Source: Balneolaceae bacterium (GTDB taxonomy: Bacteria > Bacteroidota > Rhodothermia > Balneolales > Balneolaceae). Taken from it: DNA of 64,000 bases. The stretch is from assembly GCA_034521495.1 (NCBI GenBank), contig JAXHMK010000010.1, positions 434,001 through 498,000 on the forward strand, in the 5' to 3' direction. The position numbers were made by a program, and so were the translations under genes. Shown here piece after piece: positions 55,537 to 63,592 of this stretch (position 1 is its first letter; each line of letters starts with the position of its first letter). Under the pieces are notes generated by a model that made no database searches, was not told the origin of the DNA, and saw only the letters and a program-made list of their open reading frames with translations.

Positions 55537-57945
55537 ATGACTAAAGCCAAAGTACAGAACGTATTTCCATTAACTTACAATCAAAAAATTCTACTTTTTC
55601 ATCACTTATCAGCGACTGATGACAGTGGAATTATTCAAGTAAGATGTACAATTGAAGGAAAGATCAACCAATCGGTATTTGGAAAGGCTTGGGATGCAGT
55701 CGTCAAACAACATGATGTATTGCGCACCTCCATTCAATGGAGAAACCTAAGCAAGGAGTTACAGGTTGTACAACAAGATGCAAACCTGGAAGTTAATTGG
55801 ATAGAATTAGAGGGCGATCATCATCCAGATGAATCCGCAAAGAATTATAGGTTAAACGATTTAAGAAAACCATTACCTCTCCATGAAGCCCCAGTCTCGC
55901 AAGTTACTGTTCTGAAGCAGAATGACCATCATTATCAGCTCTTGTGGACTTGTCACCACATTTTATTAGATGGCTGGTCAAGCAGACTGATCTTAGAAGA
56001 TGTTTTTCGATACTATGATCAATTGATGGACGGGGACGAACTGGACTTTGCTCCATCGAATCCCACAATAATAGATTATTATAAAGCAGTTGAGAAAAAT
56101 TCAAAGCATAATGAAGCCAAACAGTTTTGGAAAGATCTGATTGATGGTCAACTATTTCCAAACAGGATTTCTAGTTTTAACATAGATCATCCATCAGAAC
56201 AGAATTTTAAATCTCATGAGGTGTTTATACCTGGCAATGAACTTCAGGACATTGCAAGAAAAAACCACTTAACGCTCACTTCACTTTTGCAAACCGCTTG
56301 GTTGCTCACTCTTCTATGGTTTCATCAGAAAAACCGGGTTGCCACTGGCACTGTGGTTTCAGGCAGAGCATATGATTTTCCGGGCATCGAAAATATCGCT
56401 GGGCTATTGTCTAATGTATTGCCCGTTATACATCATTTTCAACCGGATCAAAGCTTTGTAGAAGCAGCAAAGCAGGTTCAAAAACATCATGCAAAGGCAA
56501 GAAATTTTGAGAGCACCAATATTGACCAAATCAAAGAGTGGTATAACTGGGAGGGCAATCCAAATCTTTTTGATACACTCTTAGTTGTTGAAAATTTTGT
56601 TCAGGATGATATTGAAAGTCAGCATTTAGATGTTAAGAATTATGAAAGTGGTTTAACGACAACCTATCCAATTACAATTGCAGTAGTTCCGGGAGAAACG
56701 ATCAAACTGTATTGCGTTTGGAATGAAAATAAAGTAGATGGTGATTTAGCCAAACAGTTGCTCTTCACCTTTCATAAACTTTTAAGAGATAATAATGAAC
56801 AAAGTATCGATCAAATATCGACTACATTAGGTAAACCGCCAACTGTAAATATTAAAGAGGATACTCAGCAAGAAACAACCCGTAATTTTGAAAGCGCAAC
56901 GACAACTACTGAACTAGAACTTACGAAAATATGGGAAAGAGTATTGGGCATCCATCCAATTGGAATAAAGGACAATTTTTTTGCACTCGGGGGTAATTCA
57001 ATACAAGCTTTACAATTATTTCGTGAAATTGAACAAAATATTCATAAAACGTTATTGCCGTCTGTTCTCATTAATCATCCAACGATTCATCAATTAAGTA
57101 AATTAGTGAGTGATGATGCAGAAGAGGAGTTTAGCAGTATCGTTCCTTTAAAAGTAAGTGGTGAAAAACCTCCTTTATTCTGTATTCATGCAGGGGGAGC
57201 ACATGTTTTTTTGTATAAAAAATTAGCGGAATCATTTGGTAAAGATTATCCAGTTTACGGTATTCAGCCCAAAGGACTTGATGGTGGTGAAATGCACCAA
57301 AGCATAGAAGAAATGGCACACGACTATTTTAAAGAAATACTGAACATTACCAAGAAACAAAAATTTTATGTACTAGGATATTGCTTTAGTAATGTTGTTT
57401 GTCTAGAAATTGCAAGAATAGCGAAAGAACAAAACTTAGATGTTGAAATAGTCATCGTTGACTCAGCTGCTTTGCCTTGGTTTCAAAGGCAAAAGCTTAT
57501 TAACGAAAATAAAAGAGATCTAATATTAAGATTTGGGAAAAAAATATTAAAGAACGATTGGCAAGCAATTACAAAAACTTTTCAAAGAAATTTAGAGCGA
57601 ATAAGTGTAAAATTTGGTGGCAGCACAAACAACCATTCAGAGGAAGTCATTATGGAATCTGAAAGTGACACAGAAAATCACTTAGAAAGAATTAGTTTGA
57701 ATCTGGGCAGAATCAAGTATAAATACCATTGGAATCCTCTTCAAACAAATATTCATTTGATTCGTTCAAGTGAATTTACAAATCGTCAAGATAAAAATTA
57801 TCATATTGATGTTTGGGAAACTTTAAGTAAACATGAATTAAAAACCTATCAAGTTAGTAGTGACCACAAAAACATTTTTGAGGGTAATTCTGTTACAGAA
57901 ATGGCTCAAATCATCGAAAAAATTATTGGTGATGAAATTAAATAG
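55537..57945 (+). CDS. Terminal NRPS module C-PCP-TE without adenylation domain, Cys thioesterase
   Basis: 802 residues. Condensation domain about 1-430 with HHILLDGWS at 140-148. It passes directly to a carrier domain (Ser488 in LGGNSI, about 455-525) and a thioesterase (about 535-802). No A domain lies between, so its carrier must be loaded in trans or the C domain works with another acceptor. The TE nucleophile elbow is GYCFS (Cys616) instead of GxSxG, with Asp642 (VIVDSA) and His777 (SSDHKN) placed for a triad. Cys-TEs are known to favour amide, thioester and strained-ring chemistry. The gene starts nine bases after the previous stop. Confidence 0.92.
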   Translation: MTKAKVQNVFPLTYNQKILLFHHLSATDDSGIIQVRCTIEGKINQSVFGKAWDAVVKQHDVLRTSIQWRNLSKELQVVQQDANLEVNWIELEGDHHPDESAKNYRLNDLRKPLPLHEAPVSQVTVLKQNDHHYQLLWTCHHILLDGWSSRLILEDVFRYYDQLMDGDELDFAPSNPTIIDYYKAVEKNSKHNEAKQFWKDLIDGQLFPNRISSFNIDHPSEQNFKSHEVFIPGNELQDIARKNHLTLTSLLQTAWLLTLLWFHQKNRVATGTVVSGRAYDFPGIENIAGLLSNVLPVIHHFQPDQSFVEAAKQVQKHHAKARNFESTNIDQIKEWYNWEGNPNLFDTLLVVENFVQDDIESQHLDVKNYESGLTTTYPITIAVVPGETIKLYCVWNENKVDGDLAKQLLFTFHKLLRDNNEQSIDQISTTLGKPPTVNIKEDTQQETTRNFESATTTTELELTKIWERVLGIHPIGIKDNFFALGGNSIQALQLFREIEQNIHKTLLPSVLINHPTIHQLSKLVSDDAEEEFSSIVPLKVSGEKPPLFCIHAGGAHVFLYKKLAESFGKDYPVYGIQPKGLDGGEMHQSIEEMAHDYFKEILNITKKQKFYVLGYCFSNVVCLEIARIAKEQNLDVEIVIVDSAALPWFQRQKLINENKRDLILRFGKKILKNDWQAITKTFQRNLERISVKFGGSTNNHSEEVIMESESDTENHLERISLNLGRIKYKYHWNPLQTNIHLIRSSEFTNRQDKNYHIDVWETLSKHELKTYQVSSDHKNIFEGNSVTEMAQIIEKIIGDEIK

Positions 57946-58624
57946 AAACACTGTTCATATTTGGGTAGTGGAAACAAACTACAATTCATTACCGAATTTT
58001 CTTTCTGCTGCAGAGAGAAAGAGATGGAATGGTTTCTACTTTTCACAAGACAAGCAAACATTTTACCAGTCGCATAATGCTTTAAGACTCATTTTATCCC
58101 GCTACCTTTCTGAAAAACCAAGTGAGATAGAGTATGAATTAACTTCATTTGGCAAACCCTTTTTAAAAAACAAGAAGTTACAATTTAATCTAAGTCATAC
58201 GAATACAATGGCTGTTATTGCTGTAACTGAAGACTCGGAAATTGGTGTAGATATTGAAAACTTAAATCGAAAAGTGGAGTATGATGATCTAGCAAAACGA
58301 TTTTTTTGTGAGACAGAATATCAGAAATTAGTACAAGTCTACCCTGAAAAAAAAAGAAATGTCTTCTTCAATTGCTGGACACGCAAAGAAGCGTTTATCA
58401 AAGCCGTTGGCGAAGGTTTGAGTTATCCACTGAACGATTTTGAAGTGACCTTACTATCCAATGAGCCTGTTCAAATTAATCATATTCAACAAAATTTTGA
58501 AACTCCAAAACAATGGACACTTGATAGTAAAAACTTAGATGAATACACCATTGCAACTGCTGTAAAACGTGAAAATTCTAATTTTGAATCTCGAGAGTTC
58601 AACCAGCTAATTCAATCATTATGA
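57932..58624 (+). CDS. 4'-phosphopantetheinyl transferase (Sfp type)
   Basis: Activates the carrier domains by attaching phosphopantetheine from CoA. I choose ATG 57932, which overlaps the NRPS stop by 14 bases, giving 230 residues; an earlier start at 57860 would overlap by 86. The motifs are FGKPFLKNKKLQFNLSHTNT, IGVDIENLNRKV with the Mg-binding Asp/Glu, and WTRKEAFIKAVGEGLSYPL. All three carriers of the cluster depend on such an enzyme, supporting the cluster being self-contained. Confidence 0.93.
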   Translation: MKLNRNTVHIWVVETNYNSLPNFLSAAERKRWNGFYFSQDKQTFYQSHNALRLILSRYLSEKPSEIEYELTSFGKPFLKNKKLQFNLSHTNTMAVIAVTEDSEIGVDIENLNRKVEYDDLAKRFFCETEYQKLVQVYPEKKRNVFFNCWTRKEAFIKAVGEGLSYPLNDFEVTLLSNEPVQINHIQQNFETPKQWTLDSKNLDEYTIATAVKRENSNFESREFNQLIQSL

Positions 58625-58677
58625 ATTGGTTTAACATAAAAAAAATGAGCAACATGTGGATAATTCGGTTATTTCGG

Positions 58678-58800
58678 TAAAACCAGCTTTTTAATTGTTG
58701 GTGTTCAAAAAGCTTGTACAACAGCACTATTCGCTATGCTGAAAGACTTGAATATGTTCTTCCAGCATTTCGAAAAGAACTGCATTTTTTTGATTGATGA
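58678..58800 (+). pseudogene. Sulfotransferase relic
   Basis: One frame reads KTSFLIVGVQKACTTALFAM, then LKDLNM, the N-terminal phosphosulfate-binding segment of PAPS sulfotransferases (normally GVQKAGTTAL; here Cys replaces Gly). After a frame change near 58755 it continues VLPAFRKELHFFD, the next conserved segment. Stops follow immediately and no C-terminal part is found. It is a decayed gene in the otherwise empty 310-base gap (58625-58934) after the NRPS arm. Confidence 0.7.
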
Positions 58801-58934
58801 TGAAGAATAGGCAGATTTACATGATCTTCCCGGTTTTTTACAGTTTCATGAAATGAATAAGCAGTATAACTCGTGCCAAAATGTCGTTCTGAAATTAAGC
58901 TCACCGAAGTTTTTTTAAAGATCAAATTGAGAAA

Positions 58935-60062
58935 TCAACCAGCCGTCTTCTTATACCGGTTAATCGCCACTCCATAAAACAGTACGCCCATTCCAATCAG
59001 CAGGAACACCATATGCTGGATCTCCTGCCAGCCGGATCCCTTCAGCAGAACCATTCTCATCATTTTTATAAACCAGGCTACGGGATTTGCAAGCGTTAAG
59101 TTCTGTGCCCATATTGGCATACTTTCAATTGGAGTGAAGAGTCCGCCCATCAGGATGAACACAACCATGATGAACCAGGCAATGAACATTGCTTGTTGTT
59201 GAGTGCTCGTTACAGTTGAGATGAATAGCCCAAGTGCCTGTATAACAATCAGATAAATACCTGATACAATCAGAATAAGAACCAGGCTTCCAAGAAATGG
59301 AATCTGGAAACCATATCTTGCAAGGGCAAGGCCAATGATTAAATCAAACATTCCGATAATCCAGAATGGTATAATTTTGCCGGTTATAAAGTGACTTTTC
59401 TTAATGGGTGTAACATTCAGCTGCTCAATAGTTCCGATCTCCTTCTCACGGACAATGTTCATTCCCGATAAAAACAGGCCAATCATTGATACCAACACAA
59501 CCAAAATTCCAGGTACCATGAAGGTGATGTAATCAAGATCGGGATTATACCAGTTGATTGGAATCAGTCCGATCTGCATGGGTTGAGGCCCCGTTCGTGA
59601 TGAAATGAGTTGCACCTCCCGGGCATGATTTTGGTTAAAGTCACGAATTATAGACGACCCGTACGACTGTATCATGCCGGCTTTCGATCCATCTACCGCA
59701 TCAATTAGCATTTGAATAGACACAGACTCTCCCTGCAGGTATTTTCGGCTGAAATCTTCCGGAATAGTCAAGATCATATTGACGTTTCCGGCTTTCAGTT
59801 TTTCTAAAGCTGCATCAGTATTAAAACTTTTGTTTTCCAGACTGAAATATCCTGTTGCCTGGAATTGGGAACTTAGTTCGCGTGAGAGAGATGATTGGTC
59901 AAAATCCACAAGAGCAAAAGTGGCTTCCTTCAGTTCGTATGTAGCTGCAAATGATAGAATTAAAAGCTGAACAATTGGCATAACAAACAGAATAGGAAGC
60001 ATCGCCTTGTTACGGAAAATCTGAAGAAACTCCTTCTGAAGTATAAATTGAATAGTTTTCAT
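58935..60062 (-). CDS. ABC-2 type transporter permease (YbhR/YbhS-like), distal
   Basis: 375 residues: one N-terminal helix (MLPILFVMPIVQLLILSFA), a large extracytoplasmic domain (about 45-175) and five C-terminal helices with the ABC-2 signature MVPGILVVLVSMIGLFLSGMNIVREKEIGTIEQLNVTPI. Half of a heterodimeric export permease. It overlaps the upstream permease gene by four bases. The operon as a whole matches YbhGFSR-like multidrug exporters. Confidence 0.92.
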   Translation of the reverse strand: MKTIQFILQKEFLQIFRNKAMLPILFVMPIVQLLILSFAATYELKEATFALVDFDQSSLSRELSSQFQATGYFSLENKSFNTDAALEKLKAGNVNMILTIPEDFSRKYLQGESVSIQMLIDAVDGSKAGMIQSYGSSIIRDFNQNHAREVQLISSRTGPQPMQIGLIPINWYNPDLDYITFMVPGILVVLVSMIGLFLSGMNIVREKEIGTIEQLNVTPIKKSHFITGKIIPFWIIGMFDLIIGLALARYGFQIPFLGSLVLILIVSGIYLIVIQALGLFISTVTSTQQQAMFIAWFIMVVFILMGGLFTPIESMPIWAQNLTLANPVAWFIKMMRMVLLKGSGWQEIQHMVFLLIGMGVLFYGVAINRYKKTAG

Positions 60063-61168
60063 TGCAGTCTCACGTTAAATCGCTTCATGCTGAGTCCCAT
60101 AAACAACAGAGTAATGGCCATCAATATCACTGTTTGGAACCAAAGGATTGAGATGCCCCCTCCTTTCAGCATGATGCTTCTGACGATAATTAAAAACCAT
60201 TTTGCTGGAATAATGTGACTAATCAATTGCAGCGGATAGGGCATACTTGAGATCGGGAAAATGAATCCTGACAGAAGAACCGTTGGCAGCAGCAGGCCAG
60301 CCAGGGAAACCATCATTGCCGTTTGTTGATTATTGGCAACGGCGGAGATAAAAACACCCAGCGAAAGTGCTGTAAGAATAAAGAGCAGAGATTCCGCAAA
60401 AAACAGGATATATGATCCCTCAAACGGGACACCGAATACAAAGATCGCAAGCAAAAGGATTGTAATTACGTTGACAAGTGATAAAACCAGGTATGGCAAT
60501 ACTTTACCGATGATGATATGATGAGTTTTTAACGGCGATACCAGCAGAATCTCCATATTTCCCATCTCTTTTTCTCTGGTGATAGAGATGGACGTCATAA
60601 GAGCAGAAATAAGCATGAGAATCACCGCAATTAAACCCGGTACAAAAAGATTTACACTTTTCAGTTCGGGGTTGTACATCATTCTGATTTCAGGGGTAAG
60701 CCCGGCTTGTTTTATTGACCTGTCACGATTCAGTTCGCTGTTAAAATCCTGAACAATTCTCGATGTATATGCCTGCAAAAGTCCCGCAAGGTTTGGGTCG
60801 GTGGCATCTGTGATCATCTGAATTTGTGCATTCAATGTTCGTACTATTTTCTGCTCAAAATCCTTCTCAAGAATAAGTACGGCTTTTACATTTCCCTCCT
60901 GGAAGAGCGGTTCAACTTCACTGTAGGTTTGTAAATAGTTTGTAATCTCGAAAGATGGATTCGATTCAATTTTTTGGATCAACTCTCTCGTCATAGTGTC
61001 TTTCGACAGATCCAGAACAGCAACTTTTGCACTTTGAATCTCATTGCGAATCGCATAGCCAAAAAGGATCATCATGATCACAGGCATCCCAAAAAGTACC
61101 AATATCGTACGCTTATCGCGATAGATCTGCTTGAATTCTTTGGTAACAAATCCTTTAAATGCTTCCAT
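60059..61168 (-). CDS. ABC-2 type transporter permease (YbhR/YbhS-like), proximal
   Basis: 369 residues with the same layout as its neighbour and the core FVPGLIAVILMLISALMTSISITREKEMGNMEILLVSPL. The two permeases are paralogues and would form the membrane pore. An inserted DUF559 unit separates it from the ATPase genes upstream, so expression must pass through that unit. Confidence 0.92.
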   Translation of the reverse strand: MEAFKGFVTKEFKQIYRDKRTILVLFGMPVIMMILFGYAIRNEIQSAKVAVLDLSKDTMTRELIQKIESNPSFEITNYLQTYSEVEPLFQEGNVKAVLILEKDFEQKIVRTLNAQIQMITDATDPNLAGLLQAYTSRIVQDFNSELNRDRSIKQAGLTPEIRMMYNPELKSVNLFVPGLIAVILMLISALMTSISITREKEMGNMEILLVSPLKTHHIIIGKVLPYLVLSLVNVITILLLAIFVFGVPFEGSYILFFAESLLFILTALSLGVFISAVANNQQTAMMVSLAGLLLPTVLLSGFIFPISSMPYPLQLISHIIPAKWFLIIVRSIMLKGGGISILWFQTVILMAITLLFMGLSMKRFNVRLQ

Positions 61169-61180
61169 TGTTTACTTGAT

Positions 61181-61603
61181 TTAATTTCTTTGATTGGGAA
61201 AATCCCCCTTTGAAGGGGGCGCAGGGGGATGGCTCTCTATCCACTGTTCAATCACTCTGCTCACATTCTTCAAGTCTTTAAAAACTTCTTCATCTAAAAA
61301 TCTTAATATGGTAAATCCATAATCTTCCAATTCTTTTTGCCTTGACTTATCCTTATACCATTGATTCTCAGACTCATGGCTCTCCCCATCTACTTCTATA
61401 ATTAGCTTCAACTCTTTGCACATAAAATCTGCAATATAATTCAATACAGGCCTTTGTCTTAAGAATTGATAGCCCTTCATTTTCTTAGCACGCAATAGCT
61501 TTGTCCAAAGTCGTATTTCAGCTGGTGTAGAATTCTTTCTAAGCTTTCGAGCAATTTCTTTTAGCTCTTTATTGTATCCCAAATGTTTGAATTTTTTAGT
61601 CAT
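61181..61603 (-). CDS. DUF559 (Vsr-like) endonuclease-domain protein
   Basis: 140 residues from ATG 61603 (MTKKFKHLGYNKELKEIARK, the usual start of this family); a longer reading from TTG 61666 runs back through the flanking repeat. PD-(D/E)xK-like core: STPAEIRLWTKLL, then GYQFLRQRPVLNYIADFMC, then KLIIEVDGESHE with the catalytic acids, then LEDYGFTILRFLDEEVFKDL. The last residues (PPAPPSKGDFP) are encoded by the right-hand repeat. Role unknown; such genes are often found within GC-rich palindromic repeats in Bacteroidota. It is unrelated to the ABC operon around it. Confidence 0.85.
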   Translation of the reverse strand: MTKKFKHLGYNKELKEIARKLRKNSTPAEIRLWTKLLRAKKMKGYQFLRQRPVLNYIADFMCKELKLIIEVDGESHESENQWYKDKSRQKELEDYGFTILRFLDEEVFKDLKNVSRVIEQWIESHPPAPPSKGDFPNQRN

Positions 61604-61677
61604 AAATTCTTTGGTTGCTTTCGGCCATCCCCCTGAATCAACTTTGTTGATTCTCTCCCCCTTCAAAGGGGGAATTC
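61203..61677. mobile_element. DUF559 gene in inverted GC-rich repeats
   Basis: The left edge (61203-61231) reads TCCCCCTTTGAAGGGGG then CAGGGGGATGG. The right edge (61624-61677), read on the other strand, has the same two parts, separated by a small GAATCAAC-AAA-GTTGATTC hairpin. So the gene is bounded by inverted repeats that each contain their own palindrome. Inserted between the ATPase and permease genes of one operon. A third half-copy is at 63424-63443. Confidence 0.7.
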
Positions 61678-61692
61678 ATTGTTGCCATCATT

Positions 61693-62436
61693 TTATTTAT
61701 CACTATTTTCGGCACCTCTTGCCAGTTCAATAAAAACCTCCTCTATAGAATCAGCAGAAAATGATCTCTTCAACTCAGCGGGAGAATCCAGCGCTTCTAT
61801 ATTTCCATCTACCATGATCGATACACGATCACAATATTCAGCTTCATCCATGTAGTGAGTTGTTATAAATACGGTTACACCCTCCCCGGAGGCTTTATAG
61901 ATCATCTCCCAAAATTGTCGGCGGGTGATGGGATCGACTCCACTTGTCGGTTCATCCAGGAACACAATTTCCGGTTCATGCAATAGCGCAATCGAAAACG
62001 CCAGTTTCTGTTTCCAGCCCAATGGAAGTGAACCAACCCGGCTATTCATGGATCCCTCAAGACCCACTTTTTCCAGGATTTCGACATACTTATCGCGAAG
62101 TGTTTCGCGATTTAAACCATAGACTCCGCCGTAAAACCGGATATTCTCTTTTACAGTCAAATCGTCGTACAGGGAAAAACGCTGACTCATATACCCGATC
62201 TTTTTTTTAATCGCTTCGGATTCAGTATAAATATCTAACCCGGCAACATCTCCTTCTCCGGATGTGGGAGAAAGTATCCCTGTCAGCATTTTAATGGCTG
62301 TGGTTTTTCCAGCTCCGTTAGCTCCCAGAAAACCAAATATCTCCCCTTGTTTTACCTCAAATGAAACCTGATTAACCGCTGTAAAATCACCAAATTTTTT
62401 GGTCAGATTTCGGGTTTGAATGGCAGCTTCATACAT
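61693..62436 (-). CDS. ABC transporter ATP-binding protein
   Basis: 247 residues. Walker A GANGAGKTT near residues 38-46, Walker B VFLDEPT, switch His in FITTHYMDEAE. The signature is LPLGWKQ instead of LSGGQ, a known variant in YbhF-type ATPases, so this site may be the weaker of the two. The start overlaps the end of the upstream ATPase gene by eight bases. Confidence 0.94.
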   Translation of the reverse strand: MYEAAIQTRNLTKKFGDFTAVNQVSFEVKQGEIFGFLGANGAGKTTAIKMLTGILSPTSGEGDVAGLDIYTESEAIKKKIGYMSQRFSLYDDLTVKENIRFYGGVYGLNRETLRDKYVEILEKVGLEGSMNSRVGSLPLGWKQKLAFSIALLHEPEIVFLDEPTSGVDPITRRQFWEMIYKASGEGVTVFITTHYMDEAEYCDRVSIMVDGNIEALDSPAELKRSFSADSIEEVFIELARGAENSDK

Positions 62437-63355
62437 GGCTCTGCTCCTTTTCCATCAATTCCATGAATGTATCTTCAATGTCTGATTCTATTTTCCGAAT
62501 CTCTGCATCTTCAATACCACGGCTATTCAGGTGGTTCAAAATTTCGCTTGTATCTGGATCTTCTCGTTGATCAGAATAATGAACAGAATCACCGAACGGA
62601 TGAACTGATTTTACAAACTCGTAATCGCGTAGTGCCTGGATCAATCGGAACCTCTGTTTTGATTTGATGCCATAAAGATCTGACGAAAATGATTTTGCTA
62701 CATCACCTGGTGTGTTAATTTTCAAAATCTTTCCATTTTGAATAAGGGCTACCCGGTCGCACTGATCAGCTTCATCCATATAGGGAGTAGACGCCATAAT
62801 GGTAATACCCTGCTGTTTTAGGAGGTGAAGCATCTCCCAAAACTCTTTTCGTGAGACCGCATCAACACCGGTTGTAGGTTCATCCAGAATCAGCAGTTCC
62901 GGTTTGTGTATAAGTGCACAACTCAATGCCAGTTTCTGTTTCATTCCACCGGAAAGTGCACCGGCCAATCGGTTTTTAAAGGGCTGCAGTTGTTTGTAGA
63001 TCGGTTTGACAAGATCGTAATTTTGTTCAAGTGTAGTTCCAAATACTGATGCAAAAAATCGAATGTTCTCTTCAACGCTTAAATCCTGGTAGAGTGAGAA
63101 CTTCCCGGGCATATAACCAAGAATCGGCCTGATTTTCCTGTAATCATCAACTACATTCATTCCCAGTACATGAGCTTCTCCGGCGTCCGGCACAAGTAAA
63201 GTAGTAAGAATTCGGAAGAGAGATGTTTTTCCGGCTCCATCCGGTCCTATCAAACCAAACAATTCTCCCCTTTCTACCTCAAAAGAGATCTCCCGCAGGG
63301 CTTGAACATCCTCATAAGATTTACAGATATTTGATATTTCTACTGCGTTCTTCAT
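62429..63355 (-). CDS. ABC transporter ATP-binding protein
   Basis: 308 residues. Walker A GPDGAGKTS near residues 37-45, signature LSGGMKQ, Walker B LLILDEPT, followed by about 85 extra C-terminal residues. Instead of a switch His it has STPYMDEAD, so hydrolysis at this site may be altered. With the next ATPase it replaces the single fused YbhF protein of enterobacteria. Confidence 0.94.
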   Translation of the reverse strand: MKNAVEISNICKSYEDVQALREISFEVERGELFGLIGPDGAGKTSLFRILTTLLVPDAGEAHVLGMNVVDDYRKIRPILGYMPGKFSLYQDLSVEENIRFFASVFGTTLEQNYDLVKPIYKQLQPFKNRLAGALSGGMKQKLALSCALIHKPELLILDEPTTGVDAVSRKEFWEMLHLLKQQGITIMASTPYMDEADQCDRVALIQNGKILKINTPGDVAKSFSSDLYGIKSKQRFRLIQALRDYEFVKSVHPFGDSVHYSDQREDPDTSEILNHLNSRGIEDAEIRKIESDIEDTFMELMEKEQSHV

Positions 63356-63423
63356 GAATCTCTAATTTGAAGCCATGTAGTGTCAGTATTTTGTTTTTGG
63401 CCCTGCAATCACGTTTTGAGGAG

Positions 63424-63443
63424 TTCCCCCTTCGAAGGGGGGA
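63424..63443. repeat. GC-rich palindromic repeat, third copy
   Basis: TTCCCCCTTCGAAGGGGGGAA is a near-perfect palindrome related to the edges of the DUF559 unit (61203 and 61677). It lies in the gap between the small gene at 63461 and the first ATPase gene. Confidence 0.65.
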
Positions 63444-63460
63444 AGCCTTGTTTCAACTTT

Positions 63461-63568
63461 TCACTCACTTTGGTAAGTCTTTTCCAGTTCATCAACTGTT
63501 TTACTGACAAATTCTTCAATTGCCTGATCGACTTCTTGAATGATCCTTTTGAAAGTATTCCAATTCAT
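63461..63568 (-). CDS. Possible 35-residue helical protein within the ABC operon
   Basis: ATG at 63568 is preceded by AGGAGA with about six bases spacing, one of the best ribosome binding sites in the window. It encodes 35 residues (MNWNTFKRIIQEVDQAIEEF.. ending KTYQSE), an amphipathic acidic helix with no signal peptide or cysteine. It lies 24 bases after the adaptor gene in the same direction. No family recognised; it could be a small regulatory subunit or a leader peptide. Confidence 0.5.
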   Translation of the reverse strand: MNWNTFKRIIQEVDQAIEEFVSKTVDELEKTYQSE

Positions 63569-63592
63569 TATTGTCTCCTAAGTGTTTAATTT

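Noticed and set aside
31872-58624. Whole stretch from tRNA-Val to the PPTase gene as one integrative island with attachment sites at the tRNA and its copy
   Set aside because: The copy is only 1.3 kb from the tRNA, it is a full-length decayed tRNA, and no integrase gene is present. Several separate insertions explain the data better.
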